The position numbers and the translations under genes were made by a program. This document shows positions 32,918 to 41,232 of a DNA stretch of 64,000 nt, one piece after another. Source of the stretch: Curtobacterium flaccumfaciens (GTDB lineage Bacteria; Actinomycetota; Actinomycetes; Actinomycetales; Microbacteriaceae); NCBI RefSeq assembly GCF_004361695.1, contig NZ_SNVW01000008.1, positions 62,001 to 126,000 on the forward strand. The letters are read 5' to 3'. Each line of letters starts with the position of its first letter. Position 1 is the stretch's first letter. The notes under the pieces were generated by a model. That model saw only the letters and a program-made list of their open reading frames with translations. It did not search any database and was not told where the DNA came from.

Positions 32918-33565
32918 ATGACCAACATCGTCGTCTTCGGTGGCACCGGCTACGCCGGCTCCGCCATCACCCGCGAGGCCCTCTCCCGCGGCATCACCGT
33001 CACCGCCGTCGCCCGCGACACGTCGAAGCTCGACGCTGCCGAGGGCCTCACCCTCGCGCAGGGCGACGCGTTCGACGCCGACTTCGTCGCCGACGTCACG
33101 AAGGGCGCCGACGTCATCGTCGTGGCCCTGCACGCGGTGCAGGCGGACGGCAGCGAGCTCAAGGACAAGTTCCAGCACTTCGTCGACGCGGCCGCTGCAG
33201 CCGGCGCGCGACTCGGCATCGTCGGTGGCGCGGGGTCGCTCCTCGTCGCCGAGGGCGGCCCGCACCTGTTCGACACCGAGGGCTTCCCGGACGCCTTCAA
33301 GGGCGAGGCGAAGAGCCACGCGCAGATCCTCGAGGCCCTGCGCGCGAGCGGCACCGACGTCGACTGGTTCTACGTGAGCCCGGCGGCGGCCTTCGGCGGC
33401 TACAACCCCGGCGAGCGTCGCGGCACCTACCGCACGACCGACGAGGTCCTGCTCACCGACGCCGACGGCAACTCGGACATCTCCGGCGAGGACTTCGCGC
33501 TCGCCTTCGTCGACGAGATCATCACCCCGGCGCACCACCAGGCGCGCTTCGGCGTCGCCTACTGA
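32918..33565 (+). CDS. NAD(P)-binding oxidoreductase, NmrA/YwnB type
   Basis: A 215-residue Rossmann protein: NIVVFGGTGYAGSAITREAL at the N-terminus, then VALHAVQADGSELKDKFQHF and a C-terminal DFALAFVDEIITPAHHQARF. This matches atypical short-chain dehydrogenases that lack the catalytic Tyr-Lys pair. They often act in quinone or oxidative stress. AAAGGAAG lies four bases before the ATG. The divergent HxlR regulator and inverted repeat imply induction by an electrophile. Confidence 0.82.
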   Translation: MTNIVVFGGTGYAGSAITREALSRGITVTAVARDTSKLDAAEGLTLAQGDAFDADFVADVTKGADVIVVALHAVQADGSELKDKFQHFVDAAAAAGARLGIVGGAGSLLVAEGGPHLFDTEGFPDAFKGEAKSHAQILEALRASGTDVDWFYVSPAAAFGGYNPGERRGTYRTTDEVLLTDADGNSDISGEDFALAFVDEIITPAHHQARFGVAY

Positions 33566-33581
33566 GGCTCGCCGGCGACGG

Positions 33582-33645
33582 CCGCACAACCACAGTCACC
33601 CGGAACTGCGCAAGCGCGCGGCTCCGGGTGACTTTGGTTGTGCGG
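33582..33645. repeat. Large hairpin, AGTCACCC family, copy 2
   Basis: CCGCACAACcacAGTCACCCGG pairs with CCGGGTGACTttggTTGTGCGG across a short GC-rich loop. It shares outer arms and AGTCACCC/GGGTGACT cores with 23496-23557. It sits 17 bases after the oxidoreductase stop. Confidence 0.75.
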
Positions 33646-33681
33646 GGCGCGGCGGACGCGGTGGGCGCGACCGGCGGGCGG

Positions 33682-33720
33682 ACTGGAGGCGCGGTGCGGG
33701 CCCGCCACGTGCCTCCAGGC
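33682..33720. repeat. Inverted pair of CTGGAGGCGCG motifs
   Basis: ACTGGAGGCGCG and CGTGCCTCCAGGC face each other across a GC-rich centre, just before the MFS stop codon. A member of the dispersed motif family. Confidence 0.75.
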
Positions 33721-33722
33721 CG

Positions 33723-35048
33723 TCAGCGGTGCCCGACGATCGACGGCACCGGCATGTGGTGCCGCATCCGCACCGCCAGGTGCAGCCCGCCGCGGCGGGC
33801 GAGCACGAGGCCGACCACGGCCGCCGCAGCCGCGGGCACGCCTCCCGCGACGACCATGCCGACGTGGGCCCCGAAGTGGTCGACGACCTGGCCCATGAGG
33901 GGCCCGCCGATCGCCTGCCCGCCGAGCAGCACCAGGACGTAGAGCGACATCACGCGACCGCGGATCGCCACGTTCGACGACAGCTGCACGAGCGAGTTCG
34001 ACGCGGTCTGGAAGAGCAGCTGCGACATCCCGACGGCGACGAGCGCGACGGTGAACGGGGCGATCGCGGGGATCGAGCCGGAGACCACGAGCAGGATCCC
34101 CGTCCAGAACACCCCGCCGACGATGGTGCGGAGCCGGACGGTCGCACGTCGGGTGGAGAGCAGCGCGCCGACGAGGGCGCCGATCGCGACGGCGGAGTTG
34201 AACACGCCGTACCCGCCCGCGCCGACGTCGTACACCTGTGACGCGAAGGCGGACAGCAGCACCGGCATCGTCAGCGCGAACACCGAGAAGAACGCCACGA
34301 GGATCACCGGCACGATGATGGTCGGCTTCCGGACGGCGTACCGGAGGCCCTCGACGAGCTGGCCCTTGCCGCGCGGGGCCGGGGGAGTGCGGTGCAGCTC
34401 GGACACCTTCAGGAAGCCGAGCGTCACGACGACGGCGACGCAGGCGATCGCGTTCACCCCGAACGACCAGCCCGCTCCGACCGCGACGAGCAGAGCGCCG
34501 GAGAGCGCCGGGCCGATCATGCCGCCGAGCTGGAACACCGACGAGTTGACGCTGATCGCGTTCCGCAGGTGCTCGTGGCCGACGATCTCGGTGACGAACA
34601 CCTGGCGCGCCGGGTTGTCGATCACGGTCACCATGCCGACCACGAAGGCGATCGCCCAGATGTGCCACGCCTGCACCACCCCGGCGAGGGTGAGGACCGC
34701 GAGCAGCGCCGACAGCACCGCGAACGACCCCTGCGTGATCATCATCAGCGCGCGCTTCGAGAAGCGGTCGACGATCACCCCGCCGAAGAGCCCGAACAGC
34801 AGCATCGGCGCGAACTGGCACGCGACCGTGATGCCGACCTGCGCGACCGACCCGGTCAGCTGCAGGACGAGCCAGTCCTGGGCGATGCGCTGCATCCACC
34901 CGGCGGTCATGGCGACGAGGTTCGTGGCGGTGAAGAGCCGGAAGTTCGGCACCGACAGAGCGATGAGGGTGTGTCGCCACGGCGGTCGGGTGGCCTGGAT
35001 CGGGAGCGGTTCGGTGGGCGGGGGGAGGGTCGTCGATGACGCGCTCAC
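33723..35048 (-). CDS. MFS transporter, EntS-like exporter type
   Basis: A 441-residue transporter with ~12 hydrophobic segments. MTAGWMQRIAQDWLVLQLTG and the loop GLFGGVIVDRFSKRALM match the MFS_3/EntS branch, which exports siderophores or drugs. The last 30 residues are basic and cytoplasmic. The start is GTG at 35048. A LysR gene is divergent ~180 bases away and may control it. The substrate is not known. Confidence 0.8.
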   Translation of the reverse strand: MSASSTTLPPPTEPLPIQATRPPWRHTLIALSVPNFRLFTATNLVAMTAGWMQRIAQDWLVLQLTGSVAQVGITVACQFAPMLLFGLFGGVIVDRFSKRALMMITQGSFAVLSALLAVLTLAGVVQAWHIWAIAFVVGMVTVIDNPARQVFVTEIVGHEHLRNAISVNSSVFQLGGMIGPALSGALLVAVGAGWSFGVNAIACVAVVVTLGFLKVSELHRTPPAPRGKGQLVEGLRYAVRKPTIIVPVILVAFFSVFALTMPVLLSAFASQVYDVGAGGYGVFNSAVAIGALVGALLSTRRATVRLRTIVGGVFWTGILLVVSGSIPAIAPFTVALVAVGMSQLLFQTASNSLVQLSSNVAIRGRVMSLYVLVLLGGQAIGGPLMGQVVDHFGAHVGMVVAGGVPAAAAAVVGLVLARRGGLHLAVRMRHHMPVPSIVGHR

Positions 35049-35110
35049 GGTGGGGGATCTCCGGACGTCGGCTGCGGAAGTGGTACCCCAACGAAACTAC
35101 GTGACAACGA

Positions 35111-35161
35111 GTCATTCGATACCCCTATGGTGGCTATCAGTCCATTGCGAAGTCGAATGAC
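35111..35161. promoter_or_regulatory. Possible LysR site GTCATTCGA...TCGAATGAC
   Basis: Nine-base perfect arms 33 bases apart lie between the divergent MFS and LysR genes, within an AT-richer patch. LysR proteins often bind such spaced half-sites. Next to it, 35167-35215 holds a short tandem repeat, AACGACGGGACCCCG. Confidence 0.45.
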
Positions 35162-35226
35162 GCGGGACCGCCGCGAACGACGGGACCCCGTGAACGACGG
35201 GACCCCGAGAACGAACGGAGCGCACC

Positions 35227-36084
35227 GTGCTCGACCCCGTCCTGCTGCAGACCTTCCTCGCGGTCGCCGAGACCGGCAGCTTCACGCAGGCCGGGGCGCG
35301 CCTCGGCATCAGCCAGCCGACCGTGTCCCAGCACGTGCGGCGCCTCGAGACCGCGGTCTCGCGCACCCTCGTCGCGCGGGACACCCGGGGCGTGGCGCTC
35401 ACGGACAACGGCGACGCGATGGCCGGCTTCGCGCGGACGATCCTCGCGGCGCACGCCACCGCCGACGCGTACTTCTCCGGCGCCGCCACCCGCGGTCGGC
35501 TCCGGTTCGGCGCGGCCGACGACCTCGCCATCACCCAGCTGCCGCGGATCCTCCGGGACTTCCGGCGGCTGCACCCCCAGGTGAACCTCGAGCTGACCGT
35601 GAACCAGTCGTCACCGCTCCTCCGCCGCGTGCACGCCGGGCAGCTCGACCTCGTGTTCATCAAGCAGACCGCGGGGGAGTCCGCCGAGGGCACCCGCGTC
35701 GCGACCGACCAGATGGTGTGGATGGCGCAGGACGGCATCTCGCTCGAGCCCGGCGAGCCTGTGCCCCTCATCGCGTACCAGGCGCCGAGCATCAGCCGGC
35801 AGATGGCGATCGACGCACTCGAGGCCGCCGGCCGCACCTGGCGCATCACCTGCAACACGCGCGACGTCAACGGGGTGCTCGCGGCCGTGCGGGCGGGGAT
35901 CGGCGTCGCGGTGTTCCCGCACTCGCTCATCCCGGCCGACCTGGTGAAGGTGTCGCAACGGCTCGCGCTGCCCGACCTGCCGGCCGTCGACTACGTCCTC
36001 ATCGCGAACCCGACGGTGCAGCGGGAACCGATCGACGCCCTCACGAACGCGATCCTGTCGCGCGGGGTCGTCCGCGCGGTCTGA
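35227..36084 (+). CDS. LysR-family regulator
   Basis: A 285-residue LysR protein: TGSFTQAGARLGISQPTVSQHVRRLE is the winged helix, followed by an effector domain with LTDNGDAMAGFARTI and RLRFGAADDLAITQLPRI. The GTG start has GGAG seven bases upstream. It is divergent from the MFS exporter, which is probably its target. The inducer is unknown. Confidence 0.82.
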   Translation: MLDPVLLQTFLAVAETGSFTQAGARLGISQPTVSQHVRRLETAVSRTLVARDTRGVALTDNGDAMAGFARTILAAHATADAYFSGAATRGRLRFGAADDLAITQLPRILRDFRRLHPQVNLELTVNQSSPLLRRVHAGQLDLVFIKQTAGESAEGTRVATDQMVWMAQDGISLEPGEPVPLIAYQAPSISRQMAIDALEAAGRTWRITCNTRDVNGVLAAVRAGIGVAVFPHSLIPADLVKVSQRLALPDLPAVDYVLIANPTVQREPIDALTNAILSRGVVRAV

Positions 36085-36089
36085 GCGCG

Positions 36090-37304
36090 CTACGGCACGA
36101 GCGTCGGCGTCGCGCCCGTCCCCGTGAGGTCCGGCAGCGTCACGCCCGCCATCGGCAGCAGCGCCGCGGCGACCGCCCACAGCAGCCCGAGCGTGCCGAC
36201 CCCGCCGAGCACCGCACCGAGCAGCGCGATCGGCCGCTGCCACGTGGTCGCCGGGTTCCGCAGCGTCACGATCGACAGCAGGAGCGCGATCGCGCCGAGC
36301 GCCACACCGACGCCGTGCACGGTCGCCGGAGCGGTGAACCACCACGCCGCGAGTCCGAGCGTCACGAGACCGGCGACGGCACCGAGGAGCGCTCCCGGCG
36401 TCGCACCGACGGCCGGCCGACGCGCAGGGGCACCGGTCTCGCCCGGTGCGTCGCTCCGGTCGGCGCGGTTCCGGTCGGTGTCGTCGGCCTGGAGGCGCGG
36501 CTCGCCTCCGTCGGACCTGCTCACCCGGGTGGCCGGTGCGGTCGCGGTCGAGGTGGTCGGCCCGGTCGCGGAGGCTCCGGGCGCGCGGGTGGCGCCGGTC
36601 GTGATCGGCGTCGTGGCGGGGAGGGCGGTGCGTGCCTCCGCGGCGGTGCTCGGGGTCGGCGGCGCGATGACGGCGTCGAAGGACCGCGTCGGCTCGGAGA
36701 CGGGCGCCGGCGTGGTCGCCGCGGGGCGGTGGTGCGCGAAGCGGGCGGGGGTGCGGTAGCCGATGGGGCCGACCTGCTCCGGTTCCGTGCCCTCCACGAC
36801 GACGTGCTCGAGTCCGGGGACCGAGAAGCGGGGCTGCCCGACGACGGGGACCGCGGGGTACGTGCGGGCCAGCGGGGCGGCGTCGATCGGCGAGACCGGG
36901 GCCGGTGCGGCGAGTGCACGGTCGAACGGCACGGTGTGCACGGACGGCGAGGTCGGGGCCGGCGGCAGGAGCGCCTCCTGCGGCGGGTAGTCCGGCACGA
37001 CGAGGCCCTCCGCGACGAGGCCGTGCCCGACGGATGCGTGCTCGACGCCACCGCGCTCGATGGAACCGTGCGCGACGGAGCCCGTACCGGGTGCCGGGGC
37101 GGACTGCGGTGCCGGGAACGCGGTCTCGGAGCCGGCCGTCTCCGGAGCCGGGGCCGACGCGGCGGGGGTGGGGCGTGCCTCCAGGCCGGGGTCCGACGAG
37201 CGGTCCGCAGCGGACGCGGCTGAGCGGTCCTCGGGGGGAGCCGTGACCCAGGCGGGGACCGCGCGACGCGGTCGTTCCTCGTCAGGCAGGCGATGCGATG
37301 CCAC
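36090..37304 (-). CDS. Proline/alanine-rich protein with a C-terminal membrane domain
   Basis: A 404-residue protein. Residues 1-300 are low-complexity and rich in Pro, Ala, Thr and charged residues. Two dispersed-motif copies are in-frame here (GLEARP and EPRLQAD). The last ~100 residues form three or four hydrophobic spans (LLGAVAGLVTLGLAAWWFT and others). The GTG start follows GGAGGGA. It may be a cytoplasm-facing scaffold tethered to the membrane. No family recognised. Confidence 0.55.
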   Translation of the reverse strand: MASHRLPDEERPRRAVPAWVTAPPEDRSAASAADRSSDPGLEARPTPAASAPAPETAGSETAFPAPQSAPAPGTGSVAHGSIERGGVEHASVGHGLVAEGLVVPDYPPQEALLPPAPTSPSVHTVPFDRALAAPAPVSPIDAAPLARTYPAVPVVGQPRFSVPGLEHVVVEGTEPEQVGPIGYRTPARFAHHRPAATTPAPVSEPTRSFDAVIAPPTPSTAAEARTALPATTPITTGATRAPGASATGPTTSTATAPATRVSRSDGGEPRLQADDTDRNRADRSDAPGETGAPARRPAVGATPGALLGAVAGLVTLGLAAWWFTAPATVHGVGVALGAIALLLSIVTLRNPATTWQRPIALLGAVLGGVGTLGLLWAVAAALLPMAGVTLPDLTGTGATPTLVP

Positions 37305-37402
37305 TCCGGCACTCCCTCCGTAGGCTGATCCATCGTCAGTTCTAACGGCAACCGGTGCGCACGGCGCAGCCCCAGTTCCGGGGTCGCCGGTACGGTCGGA
37401 GC

Positions 37403-38374
37403 ATGACCGGAATCGAACACCGTCCGCTCGGGCCCTCTGGGCTCGTCGTCTCCACCGTCGGCATCGGCTGCAACAACTTCGGCCGACCCGGAACGCTGAC
37501 CGAGTCGCAGGAGGGCACGGACGCCGTGGTCAACGCTGCCCTCGACGCCGGCGTCACCCTCTTCGACACCGCCGACGTCTATGGCGGGCGGCCGGGCCTG
37601 TCCGAGGAGATGCTCGGCAAGTCGATCGCCGGCCGCCGCGACGAGGTCGTCCTCGCCACGAAGTTCGGGCTCGACATGCAGGGCGTCAACGGGCCGGACT
37701 GGGGCGTCCGCGGCTCGCGGCGGTACGTGCGGCTCGCCGTCGAGTCCTCGCTCAAGCGCCTCGGCACCGACTGGATCGACCTGTACCAGATGCACCGACC
37801 GGACGACGTGACCTCGATCGAGGAGACGCTGTCCGTGCTCGACGACCTCGTCCGCGAGGGCAAGATCCGCTACATCGGGCACTCGAACTTCGCCGGGTGG
37901 CAGATCGCCGAGGCCGAGCTCACCGCCTCGATCGCCGGCACGACGGCGTTCGTGTCCGCGCAGAACGAGTACAGCCCGCTCGCCCGCAGCGTCGAGGACG
38001 AGGTCCTGCCGGCCGTGCGCGCCTACGCCCTCGGGTTCCTGCCGTACTTCCCGCTCTACAACGGGCTGCTCACCGGCAAGTACACGCAGTCCGGCGGGGG
38101 ACCGTCCGACGGGCGACTGACGAAGGCGAAGCCGCAGCTGCTGGCGGACGCGCCGTGGGCGATCGTCGAGGAGTTCCAGCGGTTCTGCGACGACCGCGGC
38201 GTCACGATGCTGCAGGCGACCTTCGCGTGGTTGCTGGCGCAGCCCGGGCTGTCGAGCGTCATCGCGGGTGCGACGAAGCCCGAGCAGATCGTGCAGAACG
38301 TCGAGGCCGGCACGGCGTGGACGCCGTCAGAAGATGACCTCGCCGAGCTGACGGTGATCTTCGACGGGGCGTGA
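37403..38374 (+). CDS. Aldo/keto reductase
   Basis: A 323-residue AKR barrel. The catalytic tetrad is complete: Asp55 and Tyr60 (FDTADVYGG), Lys87 (VVLATKFG) and His131 (YQMHRPD). FVSAQNEYSPLAR and the C-terminal VIAGATKPEQIVQNV bind NADPH. It reduces aldehydes or ketones; the physiological substrate is unknown. TACGGT lies six bases before the ATG. It is divergent from the Pro-rich membrane protein gene. Confidence 0.9.
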   Translation: MTGIEHRPLGPSGLVVSTVGIGCNNFGRPGTLTESQEGTDAVVNAALDAGVTLFDTADVYGGRPGLSEEMLGKSIAGRRDEVVLATKFGLDMQGVNGPDWGVRGSRRYVRLAVESSLKRLGTDWIDLYQMHRPDDVTSIEETLSVLDDLVREGKIRYIGHSNFAGWQIAEAELTASIAGTTAFVSAQNEYSPLARSVEDEVLPAVRAYALGFLPYFPLYNGLLTGKYTQSGGGPSDGRLTKAKPQLLADAPWAIVEEFQRFCDDRGVTMLQATFAWLLAQPGLSSVIAGATKPEQIVQNVEAGTAWTPSEDDLAELTVIFDGA

Positions 38375-38389
38375 GCGGGCCGGCGGTCG

Positions 38390-38509
38390 GTGCGGCGCGT
38401 TCGGGGCGGGGCCCGGCGCGGGCGGGGCGGCGGTCGGCGCGGCGCGTGCGGGGCGCGACGCGGGCGGGGCGCGGCCACGCACGGGGCGCGGCCACGCGCG
38501 GGGCGGGGC
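38390..38509. repeat. GC-only low-complexity spacer
   Basis: Irregular GGCGCGG and GGGGCGCGGCCACGC units between converging aldo/keto reductase and F420-type oxidoreductase genes. The 17-mer GGGGCGCGGCCACGC plus flanks occurs twice. No ORF or signal was found. Confidence 0.55.
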
Positions 38510-39211
38510 CTACGCGCGGGTGCGCTCCGCCTGGGTCAGCGCGGTGCGCAGCTCGTCGGCGGTCAGGCGCGGGCCGTACCCGGGGGTGTCGCGCTGGATG
38601 CGCCAGCCCTCGGCGAGGGGCCCGGCGTCGACCACGTCGAAGCCGAACGCGTCGATGAGGTCCGTCACGACGCGCTTCGCCTCGGCGTCGTCGCCCGCGA
38701 CCACGAGGGCACGGCGGTCCGGGGTGCCGGCCGGGGTGGCGTGGCCGGTGAGGTCCGCGGCGCCGATGTGGTTGAACGCCTTCACGACCCGGGCACCGAC
38801 GAGGCGGTCCTGCAGCAACTCCGCCGTCGTGGTGGTCTCGTCGTCGAGCGCGGCGATGTGGCCGTCGCGTTCGGAGTAGTAGTTGTTGGTGTCGATGACG
38901 ACCTTGCCGACGAGGGGCTCGACGGGGATCGTCTCGATGGCGGCGAGCGGGGTCGTCACGACGACGATCTCCCCGGCGGCCGCCGCCTCGCCACGCGTTG
39001 CCGCACGAGCGGGCGTGCCGGTGCTGCCGGTGCTGCCGGTGCTGCCGGTGCTGCCGGTGCTGCCGCCGAGCGTGTTGAGCTCGTCGACCAGCTCGGTGAG
39101 CGTCTCCGGCCCGCGTGAGTTGGCGATCACCACCTGGTGACCGTGCTGCACCGCGAGCCGTGCGAGCTGGGATCCGATGTTGCCTGCGCCGATGATGCCG
39201 ATGGTCGTCAT
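38510..39211 (-). CDS. NADPH-dependent F420 reductase-like oxidoreductase with an STG repeat
   Basis: A 233-residue protein starting TIGIIGAGNIGSQLARLAVQ, with the IANSRGPETL loop that binds the NADP phosphate, followed by GEIVVVTTPLAAI. It resembles F420:NADP oxidoreductase-type proteins. Between the first and second core segments there is an inserted (STG)5 run at ~53-67, encoded by a 9-base tandem repeat (39021-39065). I chose ATG 39211 since conservation starts there. Whether it really uses F420 is unknown. Confidence 0.72.
   Translation of the reverse strand: MTTIGIIGAGNIGSQLARLAVQHGHQVVIANSRGPETLTELVDELNTLGGSTGSTGSTGSTGSTGTPARAATRGEAAAAGEIVVVTTPLAAIETIPVEPLVGKVVIDTNNYYSERDGHIAALDDETTTTAELLQDRLVGARVVKAFNHIGAADLTGHATPAGTPDRRALVVAGDDAEAKRVVTDLIDAFGFDVVDAGPLAEGWRIQRDTPGYGPRLTADELRTALTQAERTRA
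39021..39065. repeat. Five exact copies of a 9-bp unit inside a gene
   Basis: GTGCTGCCG is repeated five times with no mismatch and reads as STG repeats in the overlapping oxidoreductase. Exact units suggest recent slippage and possible length variation between strains. Confidence 0.85.
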
Positions 39212-39285
39212 GGTGTGCTGCAACGCGATGGTGCAGAACGCATTCCCGAGCGGCACGAGGCCGCCCGGCGGTGCATGATGGCGGC

Positions 39286-39582
39286 ATGGACCACGAGTTC
39301 CGCGACGAAGCCGACCAGGACCGCTACGCCATGTACGTCGGCGGCGAACTCGTCAGCGTCCTCGACTACCGGGTGAACGGCGACGCGATCGCGTTCCCGC
39401 ACACCTACACGGTCCCGAAGCACCGCGGGCACGGCTACGCCGCCGAGCTCGTCGACTTCGCCGTCGCCGACGTCGAGGCCAACTCCACCAAGCGCGTCGT
39501 CCCGATGTGCTGGTTCGTCGGCAAGTGGTTCGACGAACACCCCGAGAAGTCCGACCTGCTCGTCCGCAGCGCTGCGGACTGA
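39286..39582 (+). CDS. Small GNAT-type N-acetyltransferase (YjdJ/NATD1 group)
   Basis: A 98-residue protein with the short GNAT fold: AMYVGGELVSVLDYRVNGDA, PHTYTVPKHRGHGYAAELV (acetyl-CoA loop) and VVPMCWFVGKWFDEHPE. These are the hallmarks of the minimal GNAT group; substrate is unknown. CATGAT lies six bases before the ATG. It precedes the VOC gene by 23 bases, so they may be co-transcribed. Confidence 0.82.
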   Translation: MDHEFRDEADQDRYAMYVGGELVSVLDYRVNGDAIAFPHTYTVPKHRGHGYAAELVDFAVADVEANSTKRVVPMCWFVGKWFDEHPEKSDLLVRSAAD

Positions 39583-39605
39583 GCCCCTCCCGGAAGGCGC
39601 CGACG

Positions 39606-40067
39606 ATGCCGTCGATCACCCCGTTCCTCTGGTACGACGACCAGGCCGAACACGCGGCCGAGCACTACGTCTCGCTGTTCCCCGACAGCCGGATCGACAG
39701 TGTCGCCAAGGCCCCTGACGGGCAGACCCTCGTCGTCGAGTTCACGCTGCTCGGCCGTGGGTACCGCGCGATGAACGGTGGGCCCGGTCACGAGCACTCC
39801 GACGCCGTGTCGTTCCAGGTCGACGTCGACACGCAGGACGAGCTGGACCGCATCTGGGACGCGCTCCTCGCCGACGGTGGCCGACCGAGCATGTGCGGCT
39901 GGTTGTTCGACCGCTGGGGAGTGGCGTGGCAGGTCACCCCGTCGATGATGGGCGAACTGATGACCGGCTCGGGTGACCCCGAGGCGAACGCGCGCGTCTT
40001 CCAGGCGATGCTGCAGATGTCGAAGCTCGACATCCCCGCGCTCCAGGCCGCGGCGGCGGGTCGCTGA
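39606..40067 (+). CDS. PhnB-like VOC protein
   Basis: A 153-residue protein of the PhnB/3-demethylubiquinone-like VOC group: PFLWYDDQAEHAAEHYVSLF at the start, YRAMNGGPGHEHSDAVSFQ in the middle and CGWLFDRWGVAWQVTP later. Such proteins lack obvious catalytic residues and have varied or unknown roles. GGAAGG precedes the ATG. It follows the GNAT gene closely. Confidence 0.78.
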   Translation: MPSITPFLWYDDQAEHAAEHYVSLFPDSRIDSVAKAPDGQTLVVEFTLLGRGYRAMNGGPGHEHSDAVSFQVDVDTQDELDRIWDALLADGGRPSMCGWLFDRWGVAWQVTPSMMGELMTGSGDPEANARVFQAMLQMSKLDIPALQAAAAGR

Positions 40068-40149
40068 TCGGAGCAACACCGTACCCGCCGGTATGGTTGC
40101 GGGACCGATCCGCCGGCCGGTGCCGGCGCTGACAGGCTGGAGTCACCCG

Positions 40150-40617
40150 ATGAGCGAGCCGAAGCCCGATGTCCGCAACAGCGACATCGGGCGCGCCTAC
40201 ACGGAACTCGCGCGCATCACCCGTCGAGCGAGCATCCGGGCGCGTGGTTCCGAGTCGATCCTGAGCGTCGTGGACCAGTCCCTCGTCGACTTCGTCGTGC
40301 TGCACCGCGGCTGCATGGCGATCGACATCGCCCGGTACCTGCGCCTCAACCGGTCGACCATCTCGCGGCAGCTGTCCGGGCTGCTCGCCGCCGGGCTGAT
40401 CCGGACGACCGACGGGGGCTCCGGCAACGCGAAGCCGCTCGAGGCCACCGACGCCGGCCGCGCCGCCCTGGAACGGTCCGTGCAACTGCACCGCGACGCC
40501 CTCGACGAGCGGCTCGCCAGCTGGTCGGACGACGACATCGCGCTGCTCGCCGGCCTGCTGGAACGGCTCGGGGCAGCGGACGAGGCCGGCCTGCCGATGC
40601 CGCAGCGCACCGAGTGA
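40150..40617 (+). CDS. MarR-family transcriptional regulator
   Basis: A 155-residue winged-helix regulator. MAIDIARYLRLNRSTISRQLSGLLAAGLI is the DNA-reading part, flanked by dimer helices. CTGGAG lies seven bases upstream of the ATG. Its stop overlaps the metallophosphoesterase GTG by four bases, so the two are coupled. Ligand and targets are not known. Confidence 0.82.
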   Translation: MSEPKPDVRNSDIGRAYTELARITRRASIRARGSESILSVVDQSLVDFVVLHRGCMAIDIARYLRLNRSTISRQLSGLLAAGLIRTTDGGSGNAKPLEATDAGRAALERSVQLHRDALDERLASWSDDDIALLAGLLERLGAADEAGLPMPQRTE

Positions 40618-41117
40618 GCACCGCGTTCGTCCTGCTCTCGGACACCCACCTGCCGAAGCGAGCGAAGGACCTGCCGCCCGGACTGTGGTCGGACATCGAC
40701 GCCGCCGACCTCGTGGTGCACGCCGGCGACTGGGTGGACCTCGCCACGCTCGACGCCGTCGCGGGCCGTTCGCGCCGGTTCGAGGGCGTCCGCGGCAACA
40801 ACGACGGCCCCGAGTTCGACGACCGTCTGCCGCTCGTCGCCCGCTTCGCCGTCGAGGGGCTCCGCGTCGCGCTCGTCCACGAGACCGGCGCCTCGACCGG
40901 CCGCGAACGCCGGATGGACGCGGAGTACCCGGACACCGACGTCCTGGTCTTCGGCCACTCGCACATCCCGTGGGACACCGTCGCGCCCTCGGGCCTGCGT
41001 CTGCTCAACCCGGGCTCGCCGACCGATCGCCGCCGCCAGCCCGACCACACCTGGATGCGCGGCACCGTCGACGGCACCGACCTGTCCGTCGAACTCGTCC
41101 GGCTCTCACCGCGCTGA
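40614..41117 (+). CDS. YfcE-type metallophosphoesterase
   Basis: A 167-residue calcineurin-fold phosphodiesterase. Metal motifs are SDTHLP, HAGDW, GNND and VFGHSHIPW, with a terminal LNPGSPT. This set matches YfcE/MJ0936 enzymes, which cut phosphodiesters in vitro; the cell substrate is uncertain. It starts GTG within the MarR stop (GTGA). The operon ends in the AGTTCAC-family repeat. Confidence 0.85.
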   Translation: MSTAFVLLSDTHLPKRAKDLPPGLWSDIDAADLVVHAGDWVDLATLDAVAGRSRRFEGVRGNNDGPEFDDRLPLVARFAVEGLRVALVHETGASTGRERRMDAEYPDTDVLVFGHSHIPWDTVAPSGLRLLNPGSPTDRRRQPDHTWMRGTVDGTDLSVELVRLSPR

Positions 41118-41172
41118 CACCCGCACGGTGCGCACCGTGCGGGCGTGCGGGCGCGAGCCGGATTTCGGGGTC

Positions 41173-41232
41173 AGCGACAGTTCACGGGTCCACGAGCGCG
41201 AGAAGTGTCGCTCAGGCCGAAAACTCGGCTCC
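41173..41232. repeat. AGTTCAC-family inverted repeat, copy 2 (degenerate)
   Basis: AGCGACAGTTCACG at 41173 faces GAAGTGTCGCT with a worn right arm and is followed by GGCCGAAAACTCGG. The flank matches 2649-2662. Here it enters the 3' end of the thiD/tenA gene and supplies its last codons. Confidence 0.6.

Noticed and set aside
38390..38509. Possible small gene in the GC-only spacer
   Set aside because: All frames are Gly/Arg/Ala low complexity with no start signal.
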